Shown: piece by piece, positions 25,998-34,865 of the stretch | How positions within the stretch are numbered: position 1 is the stretch's first letter | Layout: every line of letters begins with the position of its first letter | Source: Chitinophagales bacterium | GTDB taxonomy: Bacteria > Bacteroidota > Bacteroidia > Chitinophagales > Chitinophagaceae | Assembly: GCA_017303855.1 (NCBI GenBank) | Contig: JAFLBL010000015.1 | Coordinates: forward strand, 30,359 to 94,358 | Direction of reading: 5' to 3' | Length of the DNA stretch: 64,000 bases | Position numbers and translations under genes: made by a program | Notes under the pieces: model-generated | What the model was told of the DNA's origin: nothing | The model's database searches: none | Seen by the model: the letters and a program-made list of their open reading frames with translations, nothing else

Positions 25998-28010
25998 TCA
26001 TTTCCGTTTTTTACGGGTTTGTTTTACAGTTTTTTCTTCAATTTCATCAGCTACTACTACCCAATCATAGTCAAGCTGACGTTTGGCGAGACTGGCCGCC
26101 ACTACCCGTATCCTGACTTTATCTCCCATTCTGAATTTCTGTCCGCTCCGGTGCCCCACCAGCGAATAATCCGATTCCACATGCCTGAACTCATCATATT
26201 CGAGCAGACTGTTCACACTCACCAGGCCTTCGCATTTATGCTCCACCGTCTCCACCCAGAAACCAAATGAAGCCACCCCGCTGATCACCCCGTCAAATTC
26301 TTCGCCGAGATAATTGCGCATATACTGCACCTGTTTGTATTTATTGGAGTCACGCTCCGCCTGCATGGCGGCACGCTCCCGTTCACTGGTATGTTTGCAT
26401 TTTTCCTCCATCTTTTTATCCGGAGAAAGCTGATTATTCAATACAGCAAACAGTATCCGGTGTACCTGCACATCGGGGTAACGACGGATAGGAGATGTAA
26501 AATGGCAGTAGTGTTCAAAGCCCAATCCATAGTGCCCGACATTCTCGGTGGTGTACTTGGCTTTGGCCATCGTGCGGATGCCGAGTTGCTCCAGTACATG
26601 CTGCTCCGGTTTTCCCTGTACATCTTTCAGCAGCCGGTTAAAGGAAGCGGCAATGGCTTCCGGCGAACTGGTATCGAACTTATGTCCGAATTTCCGGGCA
26701 AAAGCGGCAAAAGGCACCAGCTTTTCCTCATCCGGATCATCGTGTGTACGATACGGGAATGGAATCGGTTTATTCTGCACTTTGATTTTGGAAATATTCT
26801 CCGCCACTGTACGGTTGGCCAGCAACATAAATTCCTCAATCAGCTGATGCGCTTCCTTGCTTTCCTTGATCATGATACCCACCGGGTCGCCTTTCTCATC
26901 CAGTTTAAAACGCACTTCCTGGGAACTGAAATTGATGGCCCCGTTATTAAACCGCTTCTTCCGGAAACGTTGCGCGATATCATTCAGGATTAAAATTTCC
27001 TCCGCATATAAACCGGCTTTCGTCTCAATAATATCCTGTACTTCCTCATACGTAAACCGGTGATCTGAGTGTATGACGGTTTTACCCAGCCAGTATTGTT
27101 TTATCTCTGCTTTTCCATTGATCTGGAAAATGGCCGAGAAAGTGAGCTTATCTTCCTTTGGCCGCAGGGAACACAATACATTGGAAATATGTTCCGGCAA
27201 CATCGGGTTAACCCGGTCGGGAAGGTACACGGAAGTGGCACGGCCATAAGCTTCTTTATCCAGCGGGCTTTCCGGTTCCAGGTAGTGACTTACATCGGCA
27301 ATATGAATCCCGATTTCATAATAGCCGTTTTTCAGTTTACGAAAAGAGATGGCATCATCGAAATCCTTTGCGTCCACCGGGTCAATAGTAATGGTAAAAA
27401 TCTCCCGGATATCTTTTCTTTTCTTTACTTCTTCCGCGCTGATCAGTTCCGGTATACGGGCGGCTACTTCCAGTGCTTCATCGGAAAACTGTAAAGGGAA
27501 TCCTGCATCCAGCAGAATTTCTTTCATCGCCGCATCATTGCTGTTCTCTGCATCCAGTACGGTTACCACTTCCCCGACAGGCCGTTTGTTTTCATCAGTC
27601 TCCCAGGAGGTCAGTTTTACCACTACCCTGTCGCCTCCTTTTGCTTTACCTATGGATTGCAGGGGTATAAAAATATCCGGCATCGGCTTATCCGATTCAG
27701 AAACAAAAAAGGCAAAGCCTTTATTCATCTGCAATTCCCCGATAAACTCGGTGCGTTTGCGTTGCAGTACTTCCTTTACGGTTCCCTGCATACGACGGCC
27801 ACGACCCGAGGTATCCCGTACGGCCACTTTTACAATATCGCCATGAAGGGCTGTATTAAAATCCGCCGGCCGGATCATGATATCGGTTTCCAGTCCATCT
27901 ACTGTTACAAAACCCATTCCTGAACGGGTTATATCAAGCGTTCCTTTCAGCACATGCAAATGCCCTGAACGCTCTTTTGTTTTTCTTTTCTTCGCATTTT
28001 TTCTGCCCAT
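25998..28010 (-). CDS. rnr: Ribonuclease R
   Basis: 670 residues: cold-shock-like OB domains (SGMGFVTVDGLETDIMIRP), the RNB catalytic domain with TIDPVDAKDFDDAISF (Asp cluster binding Mg2+, about 215), RYPDVQVHRIL, and a C-terminal S1 domain (EEFDGVISGVASFGFWVETV) followed by a Lys/Arg tail. It is a processive 3'-5' exonuclease for structured RNA. It is shorter than the 813-residue E. coli enzyme, as usual for Bacteroidota. It starts 6 bp after lpxK ends. Confidence 0.95.
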   Translation of the reverse strand: MGRKNAKKRKTKERSGHLHVLKGTLDITRSGMGFVTVDGLETDIMIRPADFNTALHGDIVKVAVRDTSGRGRRMQGTVKEVLQRKRTEFIGELQMNKGFAFFVSESDKPMPDIFIPLQSIGKAKGGDRVVVKLTSWETDENKRPVGEVVTVLDAENSNDAAMKEILLDAGFPLQFSDEALEVAARIPELISAEEVKKRKDIREIFTITIDPVDAKDFDDAISFRKLKNGYYEIGIHIADVSHYLEPESPLDKEAYGRATSVYLPDRVNPMLPEHISNVLCSLRPKEDKLTFSAIFQINGKAEIKQYWLGKTVIHSDHRFTYEEVQDIIETKAGLYAEEILILNDIAQRFRKKRFNNGAINFSSQEVRFKLDEKGDPVGIMIKESKEAHQLIEEFMLLANRTVAENISKIKVQNKPIPFPYRTHDDPDEEKLVPFAAFARKFGHKFDTSSPEAIAASFNRLLKDVQGKPEQHVLEQLGIRTMAKAKYTTENVGHYGLGFEHYCHFTSPIRRYPDVQVHRILFAVLNNQLSPDKKMEEKCKHTSERERAAMQAERDSNKYKQVQYMRNYLGEEFDGVISGVASFGFWVETVEHKCEGLVSVNSLLEYDEFRHVESDYSLVGHRSGQKFRMGDKVRIRVVAASLAKRQLDYDWVVVADEIEEKTVKQTRKKRK

Positions 28011-28016
28011 AATCTC

Positions 28017-29090
28017 TTACTCCTCTTTTTTAAAATGTAAAATAAAATCACTGACCCGTTTATCAAAAACGGGTCCTTCGTCAAATAAAAACCGGTGACG
28101 TACCGGTACCACATACAGTGGCAGTTCCCTGATTTCCTCACTGAACTTCAACAACCGTACCGCATCTTTTTCCGTGGTCAGGATCACTTTATCCGTTGCC
28201 GTGAGTTTGTCAAACGTCCGCCGGATCTCCTGCAGGTCATCGATGGTAAAAATATGGTGGTCGGCATACTGCAACATCTGGTAGGTATTACTGTAATCTT
28301 CCAGCATTTTTTTAAGTGGCCGTGGATTGGCAATCCCGGTCACCAATAAAATATCAACGGTACTTTCCAGTCCGCGTTCTTCGCGGGTGATGATATGGTA
28401 AGGGCGGCTGTAGTCAATACAGGTAAAGAATACCTGTTGTCCCGGTACCGGTCTGATCTCCCTGATAATTTTCTTTTTCTCTGTTTCGTCAAGGTCTTTG
28501 CGGCATTTGGTTACCACAATCACTTCCGCTCTTTTATAGCTGCTTTTCAGATCCCGCAGATCTCCGGTTGGCAGGTAAAAATCCCGGGTAAATAAATTGT
28601 TATAATCAGTCAGTAAAATATTCAGCCCGGCCCTGACAGTCCGGTGCTGAAAGGCATCGTCCAGAATGATAACCTGGGTTTCCGGCCGGTCATGCAGCAA
28701 TTGCGGAATCGCCACAATTCTTTCTTCACCTACCGCTACCGGTAAATCGGGAAATTTCAGGTGAAACTGCATCGGCTCATCCCCTATTTCAAGCGCTGTA
28801 GTCTTTTCATCTGCCAGGGCATATCCTGTTGTTTTGCGTTTATACCCGCGGCTGAGTGTACCCAGTTTATACCGGTCTTTCAATGACAATACCAGGTATT
28901 CCACCATGGGCGACTTGCCGGTGCCTCCTACGGATAAATTGCCCACACAGATCAGGGGTAGTCCGAAAGAGGAGGAAGGAAGTATTTTTTTATCAAACAT
29001 CCAGTTACGGATACCTATTACCAGCCAATACAATAATGCAAAGGGCAGTAAAAAAATGCGGAAAGATTTCAGAAAAAAATTAGAAAACAT
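28017..29090 (-). CDS. lpxK: Tetraacyldisaccharide 4'-kinase
   Basis: 357 residues. It phosphorylates the 4' position of the lipid A disaccharide at the inner membrane. There is an N-terminal membrane helix (FRIFLLPFALLYWLVIGIRNW), a Walker A-like VGGTGKSPMVEYLV near residue 55, and VIILDDAFQHRTVRAGLNIL, the LpxK signature. Its start overlaps the end of the 5-formyl-THF cyclo-ligase gene by 11 bp. It confirms an LPS-type outer membrane. Confidence 0.95.
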   Translation of the reverse strand: MFSNFFLKSFRIFLLPFALLYWLVIGIRNWMFDKKILPSSSFGLPLICVGNLSVGGTGKSPMVEYLVLSLKDRYKLGTLSRGYKRKTTGYALADEKTTALEIGDEPMQFHLKFPDLPVAVGEERIVAIPQLLHDRPETQVIILDDAFQHRTVRAGLNILLTDYNNLFTRDFYLPTGDLRDLKSSYKRAEVIVVTKCRKDLDETEKKKIIREIRPVPGQQVFFTCIDYSRPYHIITREERGLESTVDILLVTGIANPRPLKKMLEDYSNTYQMLQYADHHIFTIDDLQEIRRTFDKLTATDKVILTTEKDAVRLLKFSEEIRELPLYVVPVRHRFLFDEGPVFDKRVSDFILHFKKEE

Positions 29091-29649
29091 AAATCGATTG
29101 CGGCGTGATACAAAGATTTAAAGTTACGTCAAATTCATGCGTATCCCGGATTTCTTCCACCGGCTCAAAAAAGGAGAAACCCACTTTCACACATCCGGGT
29201 CTGCATGCGGCAAGAAAGCGGTCATAATAACCTTTCCCGTATCCGACCCGGTAACCCCGTTTGTCGAAAGTCAGCAACGGCACAAAGACCATATCCATAT
29301 CCGCCGGTTGCAAAAAGACAGTCCCTTCCGGCTCATACACACCAAAACTGTTTTTAGCAAACGATGTCTCTTCATCCACTATAACGGCATCCATCGTCAG
29401 CGTGGCGGGATTAGTACGCGGGTAAGCGATCAGTAGTTCCGGGTTGCTGAATTCCATAAAATCGGTAAAGAGGTGCATATCCGGTTCCCGGAATTGCTCC
29501 ATCGGCCAATAGGAAAACAGGGTCTGAATAAACGGAAGTCTGGCCTGCTGGAATTGGATCAGCAGCAGGTCGTCCAGCTTTGCTTTTTCAACGGAGGAGA
29601 GGGCCGTTCTTTTTTCCTTATAAATCCGGCGTAAATCTTTTTTTATCAT
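29080..29649 (-). CDS. 5-formyltetrahydrofolate cyclo-ligase
   Basis: 189 residues. It converts 5-formyl-THF to 5,10-methenyl-THF using ATP. The basic N-terminus (KKDLRRIYKEKRTAL) and the C-terminal FDKRGYRVGYGKGYYDRFLA are family signatures. It lies between rsmD (2 bp) and lpxK (11-bp overlap) in the minus-strand run. Confidence 0.93.
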   Translation of the reverse strand: MIKKDLRRIYKEKRTALSSVEKAKLDDLLLIQFQQARLPFIQTLFSYWPMEQFREPDMHLFTDFMEFSNPELLIAYPRTNPATLTMDAVIVDEETSFAKNSFGVYEPEGTVFLQPADMDMVFVPLLTFDKRGYRVGYGKGYYDRFLAACRPGCVKVGFSFFEPVEEIRDTHEFDVTLNLCITPQSIYVF

Positions 29650-29651
29650 AA

Positions 29652-30197
29652 TCAGTCCCTGTTCTCTACAAAAGTAGAGAATACCGTGGTGCCGTAGTTG
29701 CGTTCGGCTACGAAGAAGGGAAAATCCTTGTAGTCATTCCTGGGGGTATGTTCCAATACAAACCGGCCGTCTTTTGTAAGTAATTTCTTTTCAAATATCA
29801 GTTTTGGCAGGTCATCAATAGTTGTAAGTGCATACGGGGGGCCGGCAAAAATAAAATCAAACCGTTCGGTGCATTGCAGGATGTATTTGAACACATCCAT
29901 TTTTATCACTTTAAAGTTTTCCAGCCGCAGTGTGGCCGATGTTTTTTTTATAAAATCAAACATGGCATTGTCTTTCTCCACAATGGTGAGGTCGGGTACT
30001 CCTCTTGATGCCAGTTCATAACTGATACTGCCGGTGCCGCCAAACAAGTCCAGTGTTTTCAGGCTTTCAAAATCAAGTTTATGCTGTAACACATTAAAGA
30101 GTCCTTCCTTGGCAATATCCGTAGTAGGCCTTGTATATGGCATATTGGACGGCGGGTTAAATTTCCGTCCCCCATGTTCTCCTCCTATGATGCGCAT
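29652..30197 (-). CDS. rsmD: 16S rRNA (guanine-966-N2)-methyltransferase RsmD
   Basis: 181 residues: MRIIGGEHGGRKF, RPTTDIAKEGLFNVL and LDLFGGTGSISYELASRG (SAM motif I) define RsmD. The catalytic motif IV, normally (N/D)PPY, reads FIFAGPPYAL, with Gly for the first residue. The change is clear in the DNA (GCC GGC CCC CCG TAT). It may be a lineage variant that keeps activity or a weakened enzyme. It overlaps DUF3822 by 13 bp. Confidence 0.92.
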   Translation of the reverse strand: MRIIGGEHGGRKFNPPSNMPYTRPTTDIAKEGLFNVLQHKLDFESLKTLDLFGGTGSISYELASRGVPDLTIVEKDNAMFDFIKKTSATLRLENFKVIKMDVFKYILQCTERFDFIFAGPPYALTTIDDLPKLIFEKKLLTKDGRFVLEHTPRNDYKDFPFFVAERNYGTTVFSTFVENRD

Positions 30198-30991
30198 CGG
30201 GCGAGGTCATTAAGCGAAGTGAAAAAATGATCCGGGTATCCGGTATCCTGCCAGAGACCCGGTCTGAATTCCAATTGAAGGAAATACTGGCTGAGCTCGG
30301 TAAATAAGGCGGAATCCTGGTCAATCAACCCGGACAATTGCAGTAGTAATTCCTGTCGTGACAGGGAGAACTGATTGCTGATTTTTACCAGGTAGTACAA
30401 TACATCTTCCGGGGTGGCATACGCGTAGGTTTGTGCCAGTAACAGTTTACCGGAACGACCAAGCAGTACCGTAAAGTCATCCTGTCTGAATTCCACCAGC
30501 ATCAATCCGTTTTCCCCGGCTTCGTTCAGTTTGTGCAGACTGAGTGAAAACTGGTGCCGGCTGCGGGCGGCCGGATAGTGTTGTTGTACCTGGTGCAGTA
30601 AATCCGCCGGAACCGCATATACATTATACAGCTGCCATTCGGCGATTGTTTCTGTAACCACTGCTTCATTGCCTGAAGGGCCGGACAGACTTCTCAGCAG
30701 TGAGCCGGCTTCTTCCGCGGGAAACTGTAATAAAGGGGCCAGGGTGCTGTTGGTATAATCATAAGCTACCTGTACCTGGAAAAAATTTTCAGTCAATGCC
30801 GGAACCTGTTCCAGTAAACCGGGAAAAACAGCGGTATCCGCTTCTTCAATCCGGTAGTACCCCAGCTGGTGGAGTTCCTCTCCGGTTCCGTTTGTAATGG
30901 AATAAGCCAGGTGGCGGTCACCCAGCCGCAGGGAAAGTACCGGTTGCACCGGTGATTCTTTTTTCGCCGTTATCGTAAATAATTCTTTCAA
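30185..30991 (-). CDS. DUF3822 family protein
   Basis: About 268 residues. The frame is open to a TTG at 31024, and no ATG exists nearby. I prefer the TTG at 30991 because AGGAGG lies just upstream (30995-31000), rare for this lineage, and KELFTITAK fits the family N-terminus; the start is uncertain. The sequence (LSLRLGDRHLAYSI..., LMLVEFRQDDFTVLLGRSGKLLLAQTYAY...EDVLYYLV) has an actin/PilM-like pattern, which is known for DUF3822. The family commonly sits beside rsmD and coaD in Bacteroidota. Its function is unknown. Confidence 0.82.
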   Translation of the reverse strand: MKELFTITAKKESPVQPVLSLRLGDRHLAYSITNGTGEELHQLGYYRIEEADTAVFPGLLEQVPALTENFFQVQVAYDYTNSTLAPLLQFPAEEAGSLLRSLSGPSGNEAVVTETIAEWQLYNVYAVPADLLHQVQQHYPAARSRHQFSLSLHKLNEAGENGLMLVEFRQDDFTVLLGRSGKLLLAQTYAYATPEDVLYYLVKISNQFSLSRQELLLQLSGLIDQDSALFTELSQYFLQLEFRPGLWQDTGYPDHFFTSLNDLARCAS

Positions 30992-31038
30992 AATCCTCCT
31001 TTCAATTCGTGCAATAATAGACAAAAATTTAAATATCG

Positions 31039-31046
31039 TAGGTTTG
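31039..31046 (+). promoter_or_regulatory. TAnnTTTG -7 box for MATE gene
   Basis: TAGGTTTG ends 14 bp before the ATG at 31061, leaving a leader of under 10 nt. No clear -33 motif. Confidence 0.45.
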
Positions 31047-31060
31047 CCTCTTTTTCAACT

Positions 31061-32422
31061 ATGGCAGCGGGCATTACCAATGAATTACAGGTGCAGGTCA
31101 GCAACCGGCAGATTTTAAAGATCGCCTTGCCGATCAGCCTTGCCATATTAATTCCCCAGCTGAATTTTATCACCAATAATATTTTTCTCGGTCATTATAC
31201 AAACGATACTGCGGCCCTTGCCGTTGCGGGTATTACCGGGGTGTATTACCTGATATTTGCCGCCATTGGGTACGGGCTCAATAATGGGTTACAGGCCCTG
31301 ATTGCCCGGCGGGCTGGTGAAAACCGACCGGAAGAAATAGGGAGGCTGTTTTCACAAGGAGTCCTGATCGGACTTTGTGTGGCCGCTGCCGGTATCCTGG
31401 TCACCTGGTTATTTACACCCGCTGTATTCCGGCTGATTATCCATGATCCGGAAATTCAGCAAAAGGCTATTGAATTTTTACGAATCCGTATATGGGGTCT
31501 CCCCTTTCTCTACATTTACCAGTTACGGAATGCCTTACTGGTAGGTACCAATCAGAGCCGCTACCTGGTGGCGGGAACACTGGCTGAAACCCTGGCCAAT
31601 ATCGGGCTGGACTACCTCCTGATCTTTGGCCACTGGGGTTTACCGGAACTGGGTTTTAACGGGGCCGCCATCGCGTCTGTCATTGCCGAGTTTACCGGGA
31701 TGTTTGTCATCTTTCTGGTCATCCGCTGGAAAGGGATCAGTCAGCGTTTTGGTTTGTTCCGGGAGTTTGGCTGGAACAGGGAAAACAGTGCACTGATTAT
31801 TTCCATGTCCGCCCCCCTGATGTTTCAGCATGCGATCAGTATTATCAGCTGGCAATATTTCTTTTTACTGATCGAACATCATGGCGCCATGGCGCTGAAA
31901 GTGTCCAATGTAATGCGGAATATATTTGGCGTTTTCGGTTGTGTGACCTGGGCCTTTGCCGCTACCACCAATGCCATGGTCAGCAATGTAATCGGGCAGG
32001 ATAAAAAAGAACAGGTGATACCGCTGCTTAAAAAAATCATCCGGTTGAGTATGGGCTGGGCCATTGTGGCCTGTATACTACTGAACCTGTTTCCGGAAGC
32101 TTTCCTATCCATATTCGGTCAGGAGCCCGCCTTTACAACCGCCGCCATGCCTTCCCTGCGGGTGGTTACGGCGGCCATGCTATTAATGTCTTTTTCCGTC
32201 ATTTTCCTGAGTGCGGTTACAGGTACCGGTAATACCCGGGTTACTTTTCTGATAGAGTTGTTCGCGATTGTTTTCTACTGCCTCTACGTATACCTTGTAA
32301 GCGAACATTATTTCCTGCCCATACATTACGGGTGGATGAGTGAATGGTTGTATTGGGTCTGCCTTTTTGTTCCCTCTTTCTGGTACCTGCGGAGTGGCCG
32401 GTGGAAGGCAAAAATTATTTAA
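31061..32422 (+). CDS. MATE family efflux transporter
   Basis: 453 residues, twelve predicted membrane helices in two MatE halves (ISLAILIPQLNFITNNIFLGHY... and ISMSAPLMFQHAISIISWQYFF...). The family exports drugs or organic cations in exchange for Na+ or H+. It is divergent from DUF3822 and overlaps the tail of folB by 8 bp, with no room for a separate terminator. Confidence 0.92.
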   Translation: MAAGITNELQVQVSNRQILKIALPISLAILIPQLNFITNNIFLGHYTNDTAALAVAGITGVYYLIFAAIGYGLNNGLQALIARRAGENRPEEIGRLFSQGVLIGLCVAAAGILVTWLFTPAVFRLIIHDPEIQQKAIEFLRIRIWGLPFLYIYQLRNALLVGTNQSRYLVAGTLAETLANIGLDYLLIFGHWGLPELGFNGAAIASVIAEFTGMFVIFLVIRWKGISQRFGLFREFGWNRENSALIISMSAPLMFQHAISIISWQYFFLLIEHHGAMALKVSNVMRNIFGVFGCVTWAFAATTNAMVSNVIGQDKKEQVIPLLKKIIRLSMGWAIVACILLNLFPEAFLSIFGQEPAFTTAAMPSLRVVTAAMLLMSFSVIFLSAVTGTGNTRVTFLIELFAIVFYCLYVYLVSEHYFLPIHYGWMSEWLYWVCLFVPSFWYLRSGRWKAKII

Positions 32423-32768
32423 AATCCTGCTGATAAGTAATCCCCACGGATCCGTTGAAGCCGGCAATGGGTGGTTGTAATTTATAAATGGAGATCCGCA
32501 CTGAAGTAATGACGGGGAATGCGGTATGTATAGCCGCCGTAATTTTCATGGCCAGTGTTTCCAGCAGATCGTGCGGTTGTTGCATATACTGTTGTACAAT
32601 GGAAAAAAGCGTTGCATAGTTTACCGTATCGTCAATCCTGGTAATTAATTCTTCCGTGGGACAATACACCACCTGCAGCTCCACCCGGAACTGATTTCCC
32701 GTTTTTCGTTCTTCCGGGTATAAGCCGTGGAATGCATGGAAACGAAGGTCCTGCAGTTCAATGGTCAT
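32415..32768 (-). CDS. folB: Dihydroneopterin aldolase
   Basis: 117 residues from the ATG at 32768 (MTIELQDLRFHAFHGLYPEER), which aligns with the family start; the frame is open further but would run into trxB. It cleaves dihydroneopterin in folate synthesis. The catalytic Glu is in YPEERKTGNQF and the C-terminal Lys in SIYKLQPPI. It lies 19 bp downstream of trxB on the same strand. Confidence 0.92.
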   Translation of the reverse strand: MTIELQDLRFHAFHGLYPEERKTGNQFRVELQVVYCPTEELITRIDDTVNYATLFSIVQQYMQQPHDLLETLAMKITAAIHTAFPVITSVRISIYKLQPPIAGFNGSVGITYQQDFK

Positions 32769-32787
32769 ATTGGCTGGCATAGTCAGT

Positions 32788-33729
32788 TTAATGAAGTCCT
32801 TTGGCACTCAGGTAACGTTCCGCGTCGAGGGCTGCCATGCAACCACTGCCGGCTGCTGTTACGGCCTGGCGGTAGATCTTATCCTGTACATCACCCGCGG
32901 CAAAAACCCCTTCAATGTTGGTTTTGCTGGTACCCGGAACCGTTTTGATATAACCGGCTTCATCCATTTCAATAAATGGTTTGAAGATATCCGAATTGGG
33001 CTGGTGACCGATTGCCACGAAGAAAGCACTCACGGGTACTTCCTCTTTCGTATCCGTTTTTGTATTGTGAATTCGTACGGCACTTACTTTTTTATCGCCC
33101 AGTACTTCATCGGTAACACTGTTCCAGTACACTTTGATATTCGCCGTATTTTTTACTCTTTCCTGCATTACTTTACTGGCCCTCATTTCATCACGGCGTA
33201 CAATCATGTGTACCTGTGCGCATATTTTGGATAAATAAAGGGCTTCCTCCGCCGCTGTATCACCGGCACCTACAATCGCCACTTCCTTTCCTTTAAAAAA
33301 GAAACCATCGCAAACGGCGCAGGCGCTTACGCCAAAACCGTTCAGCCGTTGTTCGCTTTCCAGTCCCAGCCATTTGGCCGATGCCCCTGTTGAAATAATC
33401 ACGGCATCCGCTTCGATCCATTTCTCCTCATCGATCTGTACTTTATGTACCGGGCCGGAAAAATCCACCTTTGTAGCCAGTCCATACCGGATATCAGCTC
33501 CCATCCGGGCCGCCTGTTTTTCAAAATGCACCATCATTTCCGGCCCCTGTATCCCTTCCGGATACCCGGGATAGTTTTCCACTTCTGTAGTTATGGTTAA
33601 TTGTCCGCCCGGTTGTATTCCCTGGTATAAAACGGGATTCAGTCCGGCCCGGCTGGCATAAATGGCGGCCGTATAACCGGCGGGACCTGAACCAATGATC
33701 AGGCAGTGTACTTTCTCTGTGGCTTCCAT
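32788..33729 (-). CDS. trxB: Thioredoxin-disulfide reductase
   Basis: 313 residues. FAD motif GSGPAGYTAAIYASRAG, redox-active CAVC in SACAVCDGFFF (about 137), NADPH motif VGAGDTAAEEALYL, and terminal GVFAAGDVQDK. It reduces thioredoxin with NADPH in the cytoplasm. A TAACTTTG -7 box (33765-33772, minus) lies upstream, with its -33 region inside a tandem array. Confidence 0.96.
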   Translation of the reverse strand: MEATEKVHCLIIGSGPAGYTAAIYASRAGLNPVLYQGIQPGGQLTITTEVENYPGYPEGIQGPEMMVHFEKQAARMGADIRYGLATKVDFSGPVHKVQIDEEKWIEADAVIISTGASAKWLGLESEQRLNGFGVSACAVCDGFFFKGKEVAIVGAGDTAAEEALYLSKICAQVHMIVRRDEMRASKVMQERVKNTANIKVYWNSVTDEVLGDKKVSAVRIHNTKTDTKEEVPVSAFFVAIGHQPNSDIFKPFIEMDEAGYIKTVPGTSKTNIEGVFAAGDVQDKIYRQAVTAAGSGCMAALDAERYLSAKGLH

Positions 33730-33764
33730 ACTCGTTCTGTTACAAATTAAAAATGATCAGTGGA

Positions 33765-33772
33765 CAAAGTTA
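33765..33772 (-). promoter_or_regulatory. TAnnTTTG -7 box for trxB
   Basis: TAACTTTG on the minus strand, 35 bp before the trxB ATG. The -33 position falls in the pyrimidine-rich side (TTTCAACC units) of the neighbouring array, so the array may influence promoter strength. Confidence 0.5.
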
Positions 33773-33778
33773 GGGAAA

Positions 33779-33887
33779 AGGTGAAAGGTTGAAAGGTTGA
33801 AAAGTTGAAAGGTGTCGAAATTTCGATTCGAACGAAAATCTGCTAAGATGGCCCTTTTCAACTTATCAACATATCAACTTGTCAACT
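33779..33887. repeat. 8-bp array element with paired arms and conserved core
   Basis: The left arm (33779-33814) has units GTTGAAAG, GTTGAAAA, GTTGAAAG. The core (33813-33856) contains AATTTCGATTCGAACGAAA and GGCCC. The right arm (33856-33887), on the minus strand, has GTTGACAA, GTTGATAT, GTTGATAA, GTTGAAAA. The core matches that of 8826-8951 over most of its length. The DUF4249 stop codon is adjacent. Confidence 0.85.
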
Positions 33888-34766
33888 TTATTGAGGAATA
33901 ACCAGCCGCCTGTACTGCGCCGCATAGCCGCCGAAGTATCCTAATGCACCACCGCTGATATTACTCAGCACTTTGGTAGGAGAAGAAAACGGATTACCGA
34001 TGCTGGAGTATGAAAATTCCATGGTACGCCAGAAATCGTATGTGGCTTTGTCGATATTGCAGAGCTTGAGTGTAACGGTATCGCCCCTGTCGAAAAAACT
34101 GTAGTTTTCCCCGAGAGAATTGAACCGGGGCACCCCTCTTTCCACTGGTATTTCGTAGGTGGTGCCGTCAATAACCTGATCGTCGAATACGGAATTCAGT
34201 CCGGGATAAAAAGGATCACTGTTCTGACTGGTAAAATAACGGATATAATCCCCGTACCCCGGCGCATCTGTTGCTTTAATCATCAGGACTACTTTGTACG
34301 GGATATTGCCAACCGGAGCGGGTTTCCAGTAAAGCGAATCTATCTGACGGGTGATCCGGGGTATATGAGTCCGGGCAGTATACTCTTTGCCCTGCCATAC
34401 AATCCGCAGATCATAGGTTGTATTCAGTTCGCCGGTTACCGCCGTCAGCAAACTGGCCGAGTCCGTTGAAAAATAGAAGGCATTGTAACCGCCTATCCGG
34501 ATACTGTATTCTTTCAGCTTATGCGTACGGGTTCCGTTTGAAATATATACTTCCGCGTCATGTACAAAACTGGCGGCAATGGAATCGGGACTGATGGAGG
34601 AAAAATAACCAAGGCTTCTTGACAGGTAGACCAATGGTTGCTGACCGTTTTCAATAGTAGCTTCCACCACGAGTTTTGGGGGTACTTCGTTGAGGTTAAA
34701 GGTTACCGTTTTTTCACAGGCGACCAATAACAATAGTAAACTCAGTAAAGCGACTTGAATTCTCAT
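33888..34766 (-). CDS. DUF4249 family lipoprotein
   Basis: 292 residues; lipobox in MRIQVALLSLLLLLVAC (Cys17). The start of the mature part, EKTVTFNLNEVPPKLVVEATIENGQQPLVYLSRS, is the DUF4249 hallmark. Family members usually lie beside SusC/TonB-type receptors and may be their surface partners, but no receptor gene is adjacent here. Its stop codon (TAA) abuts an 8-bp array. Confidence 0.88.
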   Translation of the reverse strand: MRIQVALLSLLLLLVACEKTVTFNLNEVPPKLVVEATIENGQQPLVYLSRSLGYFSSISPDSIAASFVHDAEVYISNGTRTHKLKEYSIRIGGYNAFYFSTDSASLLTAVTGELNTTYDLRIVWQGKEYTARTHIPRITRQIDSLYWKPAPVGNIPYKVVLMIKATDAPGYGDYIRYFTSQNSDPFYPGLNSVFDDQVIDGTTYEIPVERGVPRFNSLGENYSFFDRGDTVTLKLCNIDKATYDFWRTMEFSYSSIGNPFSSPTKVLSNISGGALGYFGGYAAQYRRLVIPQ

Positions 34767-34800
34767 ACCTGTATAACGGTGATAAAGATAGTTTGTTCTT

Positions 34801-34838
34801 AAAAAAAATTCCGGCCTCAGTCGCCTGAGATCCGGAAT
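34801..34838 (-). terminator. Terminator of the primary sigma factor gene
   Basis: Stem TTCCGG (34809-34814)/CCGGAA (34832-34837) with an inner CCTCAG/CTGAG stem, followed on the minus strand by eight T residues. Confidence 0.88.
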
Positions 34839-34865
34839 AATCTGTTAAATAAACCTGGAAATGTA

